The position numbers were made by a program, and so were the translations under genes. Below the pieces are notes generated by a model. The model made no database searches. It saw only the letters and a list, made by a program, of their open reading frames with translations, and was not told where the DNA came from. A DNA stretch of 64,000 nucleotides from Streptomyces sp. NBC_01255 (lineage in GTDB: Bacteria > Actinomycetota > Actinomycetes > Streptomycetales > Streptomycetaceae), in assembly GCF_036226445.1 (NCBI RefSeq), contig NZ_CP108474.1, positions 2,480,001 to 2,544,000 on the forward strand, read 5' to 3'. Positions within the stretch are counted from its first letter, which is position 1; each line of letters opens with the position of its first letter. Shown in pieces: positions 1 to 7,924 of this stretch.

Positions 1-875
1 ATGAGGGACTCGGCCCACAGTTCGCCGCCCTCCTCGGGGACGACGAACTCGATGTCGGGGTTGTCGGCCTGGAGCTGGATGACGTCGCCGGAGTACGCCT
101 GACAGGCGAGCACGTCGCCGGTGGACAGGTCCTTGATGTAGTCGTTTCCGGTGAAGCGGCGGATGTGCTTCTTCCGGACGAGCCCCTCGATCTGCTCGCA
201 CAGGGCGAGGAAGTCGTCGCGCGTCCACCGGGTCACGTCGACGCCGTTGCCCTGGAGGAGCAGGGACATGGACTCGTCGAGCCCGGAGAGCAGGGTGACC
301 TTGCCGCGCAGGTCGTCGGCCCACAGCTCCTTCGTGGAGCGGAGTTCGCGGCCGAGCTTCTTCCGGTTGTACGCGATGCCGGTGATCCCGGACTGCCAGG
401 GCACGCTGTGGAGTCGGCCCGCGTCGAACGCGGGCGCACGCAGCTGCGGGTTGAGGTGCTTCGCGACGTGGGGCTGGGCCGCGCGGTCCATCTCCTGGAC
501 CCAGCCGAGGCGGACGAAGCGGGCGGCCATCCAGTCGCTGACGACGATCAGGTCGCGGCCGGTCTCCTGATGGTTCATCAGGGACGGGCCGATCTTGCCG
601 AAGAACTCGTCGTTGTCGTTGATCTCCTCCGTGTAGCGGACGGAGATCCCGGTGCGCTCGCGGAAGGCGTTCAGGGTCGGGCGCTTCGACGTGTCGTCGT
701 CATCGGTGTCGATGTAGAGCGGCCAGTTGGCGAAGTCGAGCGTCCGGTCGCGCGCGGACAGATCGCGGCCGGCCCGGTCGCGCTCGTCGACGTAGGCGGC
801 GGGCACCCCGCACCCGGCGAGCGCCGCGGCCGCCCCGACACCGCCGATCCCGCGCAGCAGGGACCGGCGGGACAT
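1..875 (-). CDS. Polyamine ABC transporter substrate-binding lipoprotein, 3' end cut by window edge
   Basis: Periplasmic-type binding protein of the PotD/PotF (spermidine/putrescine) class. From ATG at 875 the protein opens with a twin-arginine-like MSRRSLLRG stretch, a short hydrophobic segment and a lipobox LAGC with Cys22, so it should be a lipid-anchored exported protein. The mature part carries DFANWPLYID, then regions such as WQSGITGIAYN and DVLACQAYSGD that fit spermidine-binding proteins. About 291 residues are visible and the C-terminus lies outside the window. A GTG nine codons upstream is an alternative start. It lies downstream of the aminobutyraldehyde dehydrogenase on the same strand, so its ligand is most likely putrescine or a related polyamine. 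The permease and ATPase genes would be expected to the left of the window. Confidence 0.85.
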   Translation of the reverse strand, partial: MSRRSLLRGIGGVGAAAALAGCGVPAAYVDERDRAGRDLSARDRTLDFANWPLYIDTDDDDTSKRPTLNAFRERTGISVRYTEEINDNDEFFGKIGPSLMNHQETGRDLIVVSDWMAARFVRLGWVQEMDRAAQPHVAKHLNPQLRAPAFDAGRLHSVPWQSGITGIAYNRKKLGRELRSTKELWADDLRGKVTLLSGLDESMSLLLQGNGVDVTRWTRDDFLALCEQIEGLVRKKHIRRFTGNDYIKDLSTGDVLACQAYSGDVIQLQADNPDIEFVVPEEGGELWAESL

Positions 876-961
876 CGTGTTCCTGGCTATCGCTCTCACC
901 GCCCCAGCATCCCCACCGGCGGCCACCTGCGGCAATGGACGCTCCGTCGAGCGACAGAGCA

Positions 962-998
962 CGGCCCCGACACCCTGTCGACCAGGATGCCGGGGCCG
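962..998 (-). terminator. Hairpin between dehydrogenase and polyamine-binding gene
   Basis: Perfect 8-bp outer stem (962-969 pairs with 991-998) plus an inner partial stem. It lies directly after the dehydrogenase stop codon on the minus strand. There is no clear T-run. It probably separates the dehydrogenase transcript from the binding-protein gene. Confidence 0.55.
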
Positions 999-1020
999 CG
1001 TGTGACGCGCCGGGGTGCGA

Positions 1021-2457
1021 TCAGCCCAGGGAGGTCATCACGTGCTTGATGCGCGTGTAGTCCTCGAAGCCGTACGCGGAGAGGTCCTTGCCGTAGCCGG
1101 ACTTCTTGTAGCCGCCGTGGGGCATCTCGGCGACGAGCGGGATGTGGGTGTTGATCCACACACAGCCGAAGTCGAGGGCCTTGGACATGCGCATCGCGCG
1201 CGCGTGGTCCTTGGTCCAGACGGAGGAGGCCAGGGCGTACTCGACGTCGTTGGCGTACGCGAGGGCCTGGGCCTCGTCCGTGAAGGACTGCACGGTGATG
1301 ACCGGGCCGAAGACCTCGTTCTGGACGATCTCGTCGTCCTGCTTGAGGCCGGAGACGACGGTCGGGGCGTAGAAGTAGCCCTTGTCGCCGACGCGGTGAC
1401 CGCCGGCCTCGACCTTGGCGTGGGCCGGGAGGCGCTCGATGAAGCCGGTGACCTGCTTCAGCTGGTTGGCGTTGTTGAGCGGGCCGTAGAGCACGTCCTC
1501 GTCGTCCGGCTGGCCGGTCTTCGTCTCGGCGGCGGCCTTGGCGAGGGCGGCGACGAACTCGTCGTGGATGGACTCGTGGACGAGGACGCGGGTGGCGGCC
1601 GTACAGTCCTGGCCGGCGTTGAAGAAGCCCGCGACCGCGATGTCCCCGACGGCCGACTCGATGTCGGTGTCCTCGAAGACGACGACCGGGGCCTTGCCGC
1701 CCAGCTCCAGGTGGACGCGCTTGACGTCCTTGGCCGCCGACTCGGCGACCTGCATGCCGGCGCGGACCGAGCCGGTGATGGAGGCCATCGCCGGGGTCGG
1801 GTGCTCGACCATGGCCTTGCCCGTCTCGCGGTCACCGCAGATGACGTTGAAGACGCCCTTGGGGACGATCTGCCCGATGATCTCGGCCATCAGGACGGTC
1901 GACGCGGGGGTCGTGTCCGAGGGCTTGAGGACGACGGTGTTTCCCGCCGCGAGGGCCGGGGCGAACTTCCACACGGCCATCATCATCGGGTAGTTCCACG
2001 GCGCGACCTGAGCGCAGACGCCCACGGGCTCGCGGCGGACGATCGAGGTCATGCCCTCCATGTACTCGCCGGCCGAACGGCCCTCGAGCATGCGGGCGGC
2101 ACCGGCGAAGAAGCGGATCTGGTCCACCATCGGCGGTACCTCCTCGCTCCCGACAAGGGCGGTCGGCTTGCCGGTGTTCAGCACCTCGGCGGCGATGAGG
2201 TCCTCGGCGCGCTCCTCGAAGGCGTCGGCGATCTTGAGGAGCACCTTCTGGCGCTCGGCCGGGATGCTGTCGCGCCACGCGGGGAAGGCCGCCGCGGCGG
2301 CCTCCATCGCGGCGTCGACGTCGGCCTGGCCGGAGAGCGGGGAGGTGGCGTACACCTCGCCGGTGGCCGGGTTGACCACCTCGATGGTGCGGCCGTCGGC
2401 CGCGTCCCGGAACTCCCCGTTGATGTAGTTACGCAGCCGGCGCAGCTCGGTGGTCAC
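1021..2457 (-). CDS. Gamma-aminobutyraldehyde (aminoaldehyde) dehydrogenase
   Basis: NAD(P)-dependent aldehyde dehydrogenase of 478 residues, the normal family length. Catalytic Cys285 lies in GQDCTAATR and the general base Glu251 in LELGGKAP. The Rossmann-type cofactor region includes APWNYPMMMA and KPSDTTPAS. It resembles enzymes that oxidise 4-aminobutanal to GABA after transamination of putrescine (PuuC/PatD type). The neighbours support this: a divergent Lrp regulator, a class III aminotransferase and a polyamine-binding lipoprotein. Start at the GTG 2457, preceded on the minus strand by a GGAGGGG ribosome-binding site. A betaine or other omega-aminoaldehyde substrate cannot be excluded from sequence. 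Confidence 0.88.
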   Translation of the reverse strand: MTTELRRLRNYINGEFRDAADGRTIEVVNPATGEVYATSPLSGQADVDAAMEAAAAAFPAWRDSIPAERQKVLLKIADAFEERAEDLIAAEVLNTGKPTALVGSEEVPPMVDQIRFFAGAARMLEGRSAGEYMEGMTSIVRREPVGVCAQVAPWNYPMMMAVWKFAPALAAGNTVVLKPSDTTPASTVLMAEIIGQIVPKGVFNVICGDRETGKAMVEHPTPAMASITGSVRAGMQVAESAAKDVKRVHLELGGKAPVVVFEDTDIESAVGDIAVAGFFNAGQDCTAATRVLVHESIHDEFVAALAKAAAETKTGQPDDEDVLYGPLNNANQLKQVTGFIERLPAHAKVEAGGHRVGDKGYFYAPTVVSGLKQDDEIVQNEVFGPVITVQSFTDEAQALAYANDVEYALASSVWTKDHARAMRMSKALDFGCVWINTHIPLVAEMPHGGYKKSGYGKDLSAYGFEDYTRIKHVMTSLG

Positions 2458-2647
2458 TTGCCACCCCTCCTGTCAGGTTCTGACATCGCACGTCCTCGTG
2501 CGGCGTCCCGATGGGTGAGACACCTCAGCCTAGTCGCTCGACTGACGCTTTCAACAGCCCCGACCCCCTGCAACTTCGGATTCAGTCAGATCCAGAGCTC
2601 CTCACAACGAATTTCATCACTTCGGGCTTGCATGACTGCCCATCTCG
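2458..2647. promoter_or_regulatory. Divergent control region, dehydrogenase / Lrp regulator
   Basis: About 190 bp between two divergently transcribed genes. It must hold both promoters and, as is usual for Lrp/AsnC proteins, probably the operator of the regulator encoded next to it. It is less GC-rich on the Lrp side (about 2560-2640). I could not pick a convincing operator dyad by eye. Confidence 0.5.
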
Positions 2648-3154
2648 GTGCACAGTGAAGCCGTGGCCAGTCGAAGCACAGACTCCAGAACCGGAACCGG
2701 TTCGTCCCCGACGATCGATGCCGTCTCCCTGGCAATCATCGAACAGCTCCAGCAGGACGGTCGCCGTCCCTACGCGGCGATAGGCAAGGCCGTCGGCCTC
2801 TCCGAAGCCGCGGTGCGCCAACGCGTACAGAAGCTGCTCGACCAGGGCGTCATGCAGATCGTCGCCGTCACCGACCCGCTCACCGTGGGATTCCGGCGCC
2901 AGGCGATGGTCGGCATCAACGTCGAGGGTGACCTCGATCCGGTTGCGGAGGCGCTGACGGCCATGGCCGAATGCGAGTACGTGGTGATGACCGCGGGCTC
3001 GTTCGACCTGATGGTGGAAGTCGTCTGCGAGGACGACGACCACCTGCTGGATGTGATCAACAAGCGCATCCGCACCCTCCCCGGCGTGCGCTCCACCGAG
3101 AGCTTCGTCTACCTCAAACTCAAGAAGCAGACCTATATGTGGGGAACTCGATAA
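2648..3154 (+). CDS. Lrp/AsnC family transcriptional regulator
   Basis: 168 residues with the two-part Lrp layout. An N-terminal helix-turn-helix (AIGKAVGLSEAAVRQRVQKL, about residues 44-63) precedes a RAM/ligand-sensing domain with YVVMTAGSFDLMVEVVCED. GTG at 2648 is used here; GTG at 2663 is an alternative. The stop lies 2 nt before the aminotransferase GTG, so the two are almost certainly co-transcribed and translationally coupled. It is divergent from the dehydrogenase. Inference: it senses a polyamine or amino acid and controls the locus in both directions. Confidence 0.88.
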   Translation: MHSEAVASRSTDSRTGTGSSPTIDAVSLAIIEQLQQDGRRPYAAIGKAVGLSEAAVRQRVQKLLDQGVMQIVAVTDPLTVGFRRQAMVGINVEGDLDPVAEALTAMAECEYVVMTAGSFDLMVEVVCEDDDHLLDVINKRIRTLPGVRSTESFVYLKLKKQTYMWGTR

Positions 3155-3156
3155 TC

Positions 3157-4518
3157 GTGACCCAGGACCTGTCCAAGACCGCGTACGACCACCTGTGGAT
3201 GCACTTCACCCGCATGTCGTCGTACGAGAACTCGCCCGTTCCCACCATCGTGCGTGGTGAGGGCACCTACATCTTCGACGACAAGGGCAAGCGCTACCTC
3301 GACGGTCTCGCGGGTCTGTTCGTCGTCAACGCCGGACACGGCCGCGAGGAACTGGCCGAGGTCGCGTACAAGCAGGCCAAGGAACTCGCGTTCTTCCCCG
3401 TGTGGTCGTACGCCCACCCCAAGGCCGTCGAGCTCGCCGAGCGTCTCGCGGACTACGCCCCGGGCGACCTGAACAAGGTGTTCTTCACCACCGGTGGCGG
3501 CGAGGCCGTCGAGACCGCGTGGAAGCTCGCCAAGCAGTACTTCAAGCTGCAGGGCAAGCACACCAAGTACAAGGTCATCTCGCGTGCGGTCGCCTACCAC
3601 GGCACCCCGCAGGGCGCCCTGTCCATCACGGGTCTGCCGGCCCTGAAGGCCCCCTTCGAGCCGCTGGTCCCCGGCGCGCACAAGGTGCCGAACACCAACA
3701 TCTACCGCGCCCCGATCCACGGCGACGACCCGGAGGCCTTCGGCCGCTGGGCCGCCGACCAGATCGAGCAGGAGATCCTCTTCGAGGGCGCCGACACCGT
3801 CGCGGCCGTCTTCCTGGAGCCCGTGCAGAACGCCGGTGGCTGCTTCCCGCCGCCGCCCGGCTACTTCCAGCGCGTCCGCGAGATCTGCGACCAGTACGAC
3901 GTGCTGCTCGTCTCCGACGAGACGATCTGCGCCTTCGGCCGCCTCGGCACGATGTTCGCCTGTGACAAGTTCGGCTACGTGCCGGACATGATCACCTGCG
4001 CCAAGGGCATGACCTCGGGCTACTCCCCGATCGGCGCCTGCATCGTCTCGGACCGCATCGCGGAGCCGTTCTACAAGGGCGACAACACCTTCCTCCACGG
4101 CTACACCTTCGGTGGCCACCCGGTGTCGTCGGCGGTCGCGATCGCCAACCTCGACATCTTCGACAAGGAAGGCCTGAACCAGCACGTCCTCGACCAGGAG
4201 GGCAACTTCTTCAACACCCTGAAGAAGCTGCACGACCTCCCGATCGTCGGCGACGTCCGCGGCAACGGCTTCTTCTACGGCATCGAGCTCGTCAAGGACA
4301 AGGTCACCAAGGAGTCCTTCACGGACGAGGAGACGGAGCGCGTGCTCTACGGCTTCCTCTCCAAGGCGCTCTTCGAGAACGGCCTGTATTGCCGGGCCGA
4401 CGACCGTGGCGACCCGGTCATCCAGCTGGCCCCGCCGCTCATCGCCGACCAGGGCACCTTCGACGAGATCGAAGGCATCCTGCGCTCGGTGCTGACGGAG
4501 GCGTGGACCAAGCTCTGA
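3157..4518 (+). CDS. Class III PLP-dependent aminotransferase, probably putrescine/polyamine
   Basis: 453 residues, full length for the class III (omega) aminotransferase family. PLP would bind Lys283 in TCAKGMTSGY, and the conserved Asp is in LLVSDETICAFGRLG. HGYTFGGHPVSSAVA matches diamine/polyamine aminotransferases such as SpuC. The GTG at 3157, 2 nt after the Lrp stop, aligns with the family N-terminus; longer upstream readings run through the Lrp gene in another frame. With the dehydrogenase it would form a transamination route from putrescine to GABA. Annotation pipelines often call this family 'aspartate aminotransferase family protein'. The exact substrate is inferred from context only. 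Confidence 0.87.
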   Translation: MTQDLSKTAYDHLWMHFTRMSSYENSPVPTIVRGEGTYIFDDKGKRYLDGLAGLFVVNAGHGREELAEVAYKQAKELAFFPVWSYAHPKAVELAERLADYAPGDLNKVFFTTGGGEAVETAWKLAKQYFKLQGKHTKYKVISRAVAYHGTPQGALSITGLPALKAPFEPLVPGAHKVPNTNIYRAPIHGDDPEAFGRWAADQIEQEILFEGADTVAAVFLEPVQNAGGCFPPPPGYFQRVREICDQYDVLLVSDETICAFGRLGTMFACDKFGYVPDMITCAKGMTSGYSPIGACIVSDRIAEPFYKGDNTFLHGYTFGGHPVSSAVAIANLDIFDKEGLNQHVLDQEGNFFNTLKKLHDLPIVGDVRGNGFFYGIELVKDKVTKESFTDEETERVLYGFLSKALFENGLYCRADDRGDPVIQLAPPLIADQGTFDEIEGILRSVLTEAWTKL

Positions 4519-4586
4519 TCCTCACCTCGCCGCAGGGCGCAGCCCCGCGAGGCACAGGACCTCACGCCGCCCTCACGGCGTGACAA

Positions 4587-4634
4587 CGGCCCGGGCATGC
4601 CGCCATCCGAGTGGATGGTGACATGCCCGGGCCG
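4587..4634 (+). terminator. Strong hairpin after the aminotransferase
   Basis: Perfect 13-bp inverted repeat (4587-4599 with 4622-4634), with further pairing of ccatcc/ggatgg inside it. It starts about 70 nt after the aminotransferase stop. No T-run follows, as is common in streptomycetes. Confidence 0.75.
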
Positions 4635-4730
4635 CGTGCTGTCCGTACAAACCGATCTGAATCCTTACGGTGCATCCCTGGCCGCTCCCTGATTCCTCCC
4701 GGCGCCAGTGACCGAAAGGCCCGTCTCTTC

Positions 4731-4750
4731 GTTCCCCCGGACGGGGGAAC
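4731..4750 (+). other. 8-bp hairpin in the leader of the ABC ATPase gene
   Basis: gttccccc (4731-4738) pairs perfectly with gggggaac (4743-4750) around a ggac loop. It ends 29 nt before the preferred ATG of the ATPase gene. If the upstream GTG at 4708 were used the hairpin would be coding, which is one reason to prefer ATG 4780. Confidence 0.5.
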
Positions 4751-4779
4751 ACAGATCGGACGACATCGAGGTGTACGCG

Positions 4780-5508
4780 ATGGCCCCACCGGACAACGAC
4801 GTGCTCTGGGCGCGTTCCCTGCACTGCGCCCTGGGCGGTTCGGACGCCCTCAGCGGCGTCTCCCTCGGCGTCCGCGAAGGCGAGATCCTCGCCCTCGTCG
4901 GCCCCCGGGGCAGCGGCAAGACGACCCTCATGCGCTGCCTTTCAGGGCAGCTCGTCGCCCAGCAGGGCGAGGTCTGGTTCAACAGCAGCCCCGTCCACAC
5001 CCTCGGCCAGGCCCAGCGCGAACGGCTCCGCCGCGACCGCTTCGGCTGGATCGACCCCGAGCCGGGCCTCGTCCCCGAGCTCACCGGCTGGGAGAACGTC
5101 GCCCTCCCCCTGCTGCTCCGCGGCGCCTCCCACCGGGCCGCGAAGACCGCCGCCGTCGAATGGCTGGAGCGCCTCGACATCGGCGTCTGCGCCCGCAAGC
5201 GCCCGCACGCGCTCACCCACTCCCAGCGCCAGCGGATCGCGATCGCCCGCGCCCTCGTCACCACCCCGTCGGTGCTCTTCGCCGACGAACCCACCGCCGC
5301 GCTGCACCGGGCCGACGGGGCGCAGGTCCTGCGCACCCTGACCGCCGCGGCCCGCTCGCACGGCATCACGGTGCTCCTCGCCACCCACGACAGCGAGGTG
5401 GCGGCGCTCGCCGACCGTACGGTCGCCCTCCTCGACGGACGCCGGGTCGGCACCGTCCCGCCGGCGTCAGGGGCGGAGGGCGTCACCGCGTGCTCGCTCT
5501 CCGTCTAG
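4780..5508 (+). CDS. ABC transporter ATP-binding protein
   Basis: 242-residue ABC ATPase of the LolD/MacB-like exporter class. Walker A GPRGSGKT lies at residues 41-48 and Walker B in VLFADEPTAAL. The signature loop is unusual: LTHSQRQRIAIARAL, where LSGGQ would be expected. ATG at 4780 is chosen because gagg sits at the right distance and the ABC fold begins there; a GTG at 4708 would add 24 residues. It overlaps the following membrane-protein gene by 19 nt, so the two form a pair. Substrate unknown. Confidence 0.82.
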   Translation: MAPPDNDVLWARSLHCALGGSDALSGVSLGVREGEILALVGPRGSGKTTLMRCLSGQLVAQQGEVWFNSSPVHTLGQAQRERLRRDRFGWIDPEPGLVPELTGWENVALPLLLRGASHRAAKTAAVEWLERLDIGVCARKRPHALTHSQRQRIAIARALVTTPSVLFADEPTAALHRADGAQVLRTLTAAARSHGITVLLATHDSEVAALADRTVALLDGRRVGTVPPASGAEGVTACSLSV

Positions 5509-6641
5509 CCCGTGGGACCCATCCCCTCGTCCTGACGCGGCGGCTCCTCGTCGCCGCCGCGGCCGCGGGGGTGGGCTTCCTGCTGCTCTGCACCCTCGGA
5601 TACGCCGTCGGGCACCCGGCCCAGTCGTCGGCCTCCGTGCTGCGCCTGTTGTGGTGCGCCCTGCCGCTCGCCGCCACGGTCCAGTTCGCCGTGGCCGTGG
5701 CCCGCACCGACCCCAGCACCCGGCCGCGCCCCGGACTCTCGGCCGTCGGGCTCGGCCCCGTCCGGCTCACCGCCGTCGCGGCCGCGTCGACGGCCGTCGC
5801 CTGCACGCTCGGCTCGATGGTCGCGCTCCTGTTCTACCTGCACCTGCGCGGCGACATCACGGGGCTGCCCTTCGACGGGGCGGCGGCCGAGCTGCTCGCC
5901 GCCGACCAGCCGATGCCGCTCGCCGCCGCCCTCACCCTGCTCGCGATCCTGCCGGTCGTCGCCGCCACGGCGGCGGGCCTCGCGCTGCGCCCGCGCTCCG
6001 CTCCCGCCGAGCCGGAGGGCTTCGAGAAGCCGGTGCCGTCCGGCCTGCCGTGGGGCGTCGCCCTGGTCGCGGTCGGCCTCGCCATCGAGACGTACGCGGG
6101 CCGCAGCGGCGCCGGGGACGACCTCCCCCTGCCGGGCCGGTTCGACGGCAGCCCGGCGGGCGTCCTCGCCGGCTGGGTGCTCACCGCCTTCGGCCTCGCG
6201 CTCGCGGGCCCCGGACTCACGTACGGCTGCGGCCGGCTCCTCCAGGCCGTCCGGCCGGGCGCCACCCGGCTGCTCGCCGGCCGTGTCCTCATGGACGAGT
6301 CCCGCCGTATCGGCCGCCCGCTCGGGGTGGTCTCCGCGGTGCTCTCCGGGACGCTCGCGGCGGCCGCGCTGTACGCGTCGGGCACGGGCCCCACCGCCTT
6401 CGGGCCGCTCACCGGTCTCGGCGCGGCCCTGGTCATGGCCTGCACCACGGCGACGCTCCTCACGGCGGCCCTCGAGTCCAAGCAGTGCCGCGCCCACACC
6501 GCCGAGGCGCTCCTCCGCCTCGGCGCCCCGCCGACGGTGCTGCGCACGGCGGCCCTCATGCGAGCGGGCGCCCTCGTCGCCGTCTTCCTGCCGCTCACCT
6601 GGATCGTGGCGGAGCTGGCAGCCCTCCCCCTGACGGCCTGA
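5490..6641 (+). CDS. ABC transporter permease-like integral membrane protein
   Basis: 383 residues starting at GTG 5490, with ggagg about 10 nt upstream, inside the end of the ATPase gene. The protein has many hydrophobic segments (for example VAAAAAGVGFLLLC near the N-terminus, LTLLAILPVVAATAAGLAL in the middle, AGALVAVFLPLTWIVAELAA at the end). The overall pattern is FtsX-like permease partners, but I cannot see a diagnostic domain motif. The overlap with the ATPase strongly suggests one complex in the cytoplasmic membrane. Function unknown beyond that. Confidence 0.75.
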   Translation: MLALRLARGTHPLVLTRRLLVAAAAAGVGFLLLCTLGYAVGHPAQSSASVLRLLWCALPLAATVQFAVAVARTDPSTRPRPGLSAVGLGPVRLTAVAAASTAVACTLGSMVALLFYLHLRGDITGLPFDGAAAELLAADQPMPLAAALTLLAILPVVAATAAGLALRPRSAPAEPEGFEKPVPSGLPWGVALVAVGLAIETYAGRSGAGDDLPLPGRFDGSPAGVLAGWVLTAFGLALAGPGLTYGCGRLLQAVRPGATRLLAGRVLMDESRRIGRPLGVVSAVLSGTLAAAALYASGTGPTAFGPLTGLGAALVMACTTATLLTAALESKQCRAHTAEALLRLGAPPTVLRTAALMRAGALVAVFLPLTWIVAELAALPLTA

Positions 6642-6657
6642 CGGGCGGCCCGTCAGG
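6637..6657 (+). terminator. 9-bp hairpin overlapping the permease stop codon
   Basis: cctgacggg (6637-6645) pairs perfectly with cccgtcagg (6649-6657) around a 3-nt loop. The permease TGA (6639-6641) lies in the left arm. It may end the ABC transcript before the LOG gene promoter. Confidence 0.55.
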
Positions 6658-6677
6658 CCCGATCGGCAGGCGCCCCC

Positions 6678-6683
6678 TATCGT
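6678..6683 (+). promoter_or_regulatory. Candidate -10 box for a leaderless LOG-gene transcript
   Basis: TATCGT fits the TAnnnT -10 pattern and ends 6 nt before the ATG at 6690. No Shine-Dalgarno sequence is visible there. This spacing is typical of leaderless actinobacterial transcripts that start at the A of the ATG. No convincing -35 box was found. Confidence 0.4.
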
Positions 6684-6689
6684 GGGCCC

Positions 6690-7829
6690 ATGGCGACGCC
6701 TCCTCCTGCCCACCGGCCGCCCGGTCCGCGCGGGCACGGACGCGAGATCCACACGCTCGGCGAGTTCGACGCAGCGCTCACCCGGCCCGGCGCACTCGCC
6801 GGGCTCCGCGTGCAGTCCGTCGACCTGACCGACCGGACGTTCGCCCTGCTCACCGCCTCCGCCGTCGGCGCCGTCTTCCTCGGCTGCCCCATGGAGCCGG
6901 AGGCCGCCGCCAAGGTGCGTGCCGACGGGGCGCTCGTCTTCCCGCCCGTCCCCGACCTGCCGTTCGACCCGTACCGCTCGGGGCTCTACACCGCGGAGGA
7001 GCTCTACGTCGGCATCACCACCGCCGGATACGAGTCGACGCCCGACGCCCTCGCGTACGCGTGGTTCGAACGGACCAGGGCCGACGGCGACATCTTCTCC
7101 TCGATGCTCCGCTCGGTCCACGACGACGCCGTCTCCGACGCCCTCGACGAACTCCTCGAAGGGACGCGCGTCGTCGGCGTGATGGGCGGGCACGCGATGG
7201 GCCGGGGCACCGAGGCGTACGCGGGCGCCGCCCGGCTCGGCAGGTCGCTGGCCCGCTCCGGCCTCACCGTCGCGACCGGCGGCGGACCGGGCGCGATGGA
7301 GGCGGCGAACCTCGGCGCGTACCTGGCCCCGTTCCCCGACGGGACGCTCCCGGAGGCCCTCGCCGTCCTGTCCGCCGCCCCGTCCTTCACCCCCTCGGTG
7401 ACGGAGTGGGCCCGCGCCGCGTTCGAGGTACGGGCCCGGTGGCCGCGGGGCGGCGACTCGGTCGGCATCCCCACCTGGTTCTACGGCCACGAGCCGCCGA
7501 ACCCGTTCGCCGGGCACATCGCCAAGTACTTCGCCAACGCCCTCCGAGAGGACGGCCTGCTCGCCCGCTCCACGGCGGGCGTCGTCTTCCTGCCGGGCGC
7601 GGCGGGCACGGTCCAGGAGATCTTCGCGAACGCCACCCCGAACTACTACGGCTCCCTGGGCGCGCCCACGCCGATGGTCCTGGTCGACCGCGCCCACTGG
7701 ACCGGACACCTCCCTGCCTGGCCCCTCCTGGAAGCCCTGGCCGCCGGCCGCCCGATGGCCTCCCGCATCGCCCTGGTGGACTCGACCGACGACGCCCCGG
7801 CGGCACTGGAACGGCTCCGGAAGGCGTAG
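6690..7829 (+). CDS. LOG-family Rossmann-fold nucleotide-binding protein
   Basis: 379 residues. The C-terminal two-thirds is a LOG/'lysine decarboxylase-like' Rossmann domain with VGVMGGHAMGRG, ATGGGPGAMEAANLGAY and the active-site-like PGAAGTVQE. The last corresponds to the family PGGxGTxxE with one Gly replaced by Ala. Small LOG proteins are cytokinin-riboside 5'-monophosphate phosphoribohydrolases. This long form carries about 150 extra N-terminal residues and its true substrate is not established. True lysine decarboxylase activity is unlikely because no PLP motif is present. The gene lacks a ribosome-binding site and may be translated from a leaderless mRNA. Confidence 0.8.
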   Translation: MATPPPAHRPPGPRGHGREIHTLGEFDAALTRPGALAGLRVQSVDLTDRTFALLTASAVGAVFLGCPMEPEAAAKVRADGALVFPPVPDLPFDPYRSGLYTAEELYVGITTAGYESTPDALAYAWFERTRADGDIFSSMLRSVHDDAVSDALDELLEGTRVVGVMGGHAMGRGTEAYAGAARLGRSLARSGLTVATGGGPGAMEAANLGAYLAPFPDGTLPEALAVLSAAPSFTPSVTEWARAAFEVRARWPRGGDSVGIPTWFYGHEPPNPFAGHIAKYFANALREDGLLARSTAGVVFLPGAAGTVQEIFANATPNYYGSLGAPTPMVLVDRAHWTGHLPAWPLLEALAAGRPMASRIALVDSTDDAPAALERLRKA

Positions 7830-7865
7830 CGAGCGGGACGGGGCCGGTCCGGGCGGAAATCCGTT

Positions 7866-7911
7866 GGCCGCCGGTACCCCGCGCAGAGAGAATCCGCAGG
7901 GTACGGCGGCC
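7866..7911 (+). other. Long hairpin directly before a Shine-Dalgarno sequence
   Basis: Two arms (7866-7879 and 7899-7911) form about 13 bp with one bulged G. The right arm abuts the GGGGGGAG ribosome-binding site of the next gene. It may be the LOG-gene terminator, a leader structure, or both. Confidence 0.5.
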
Positions 7912-7924
7912 GGGGGGAGAGTAC

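Noticed and set aside
5651..7900. Long plus-strand frame upstream of the cysteine-containing protein
   Set aside because: It overlaps the permease and LOG genes in another frame, is Arg/Pro/Ala-rich, and the ribosome-binding site for the real gene is at about 7912-7919.
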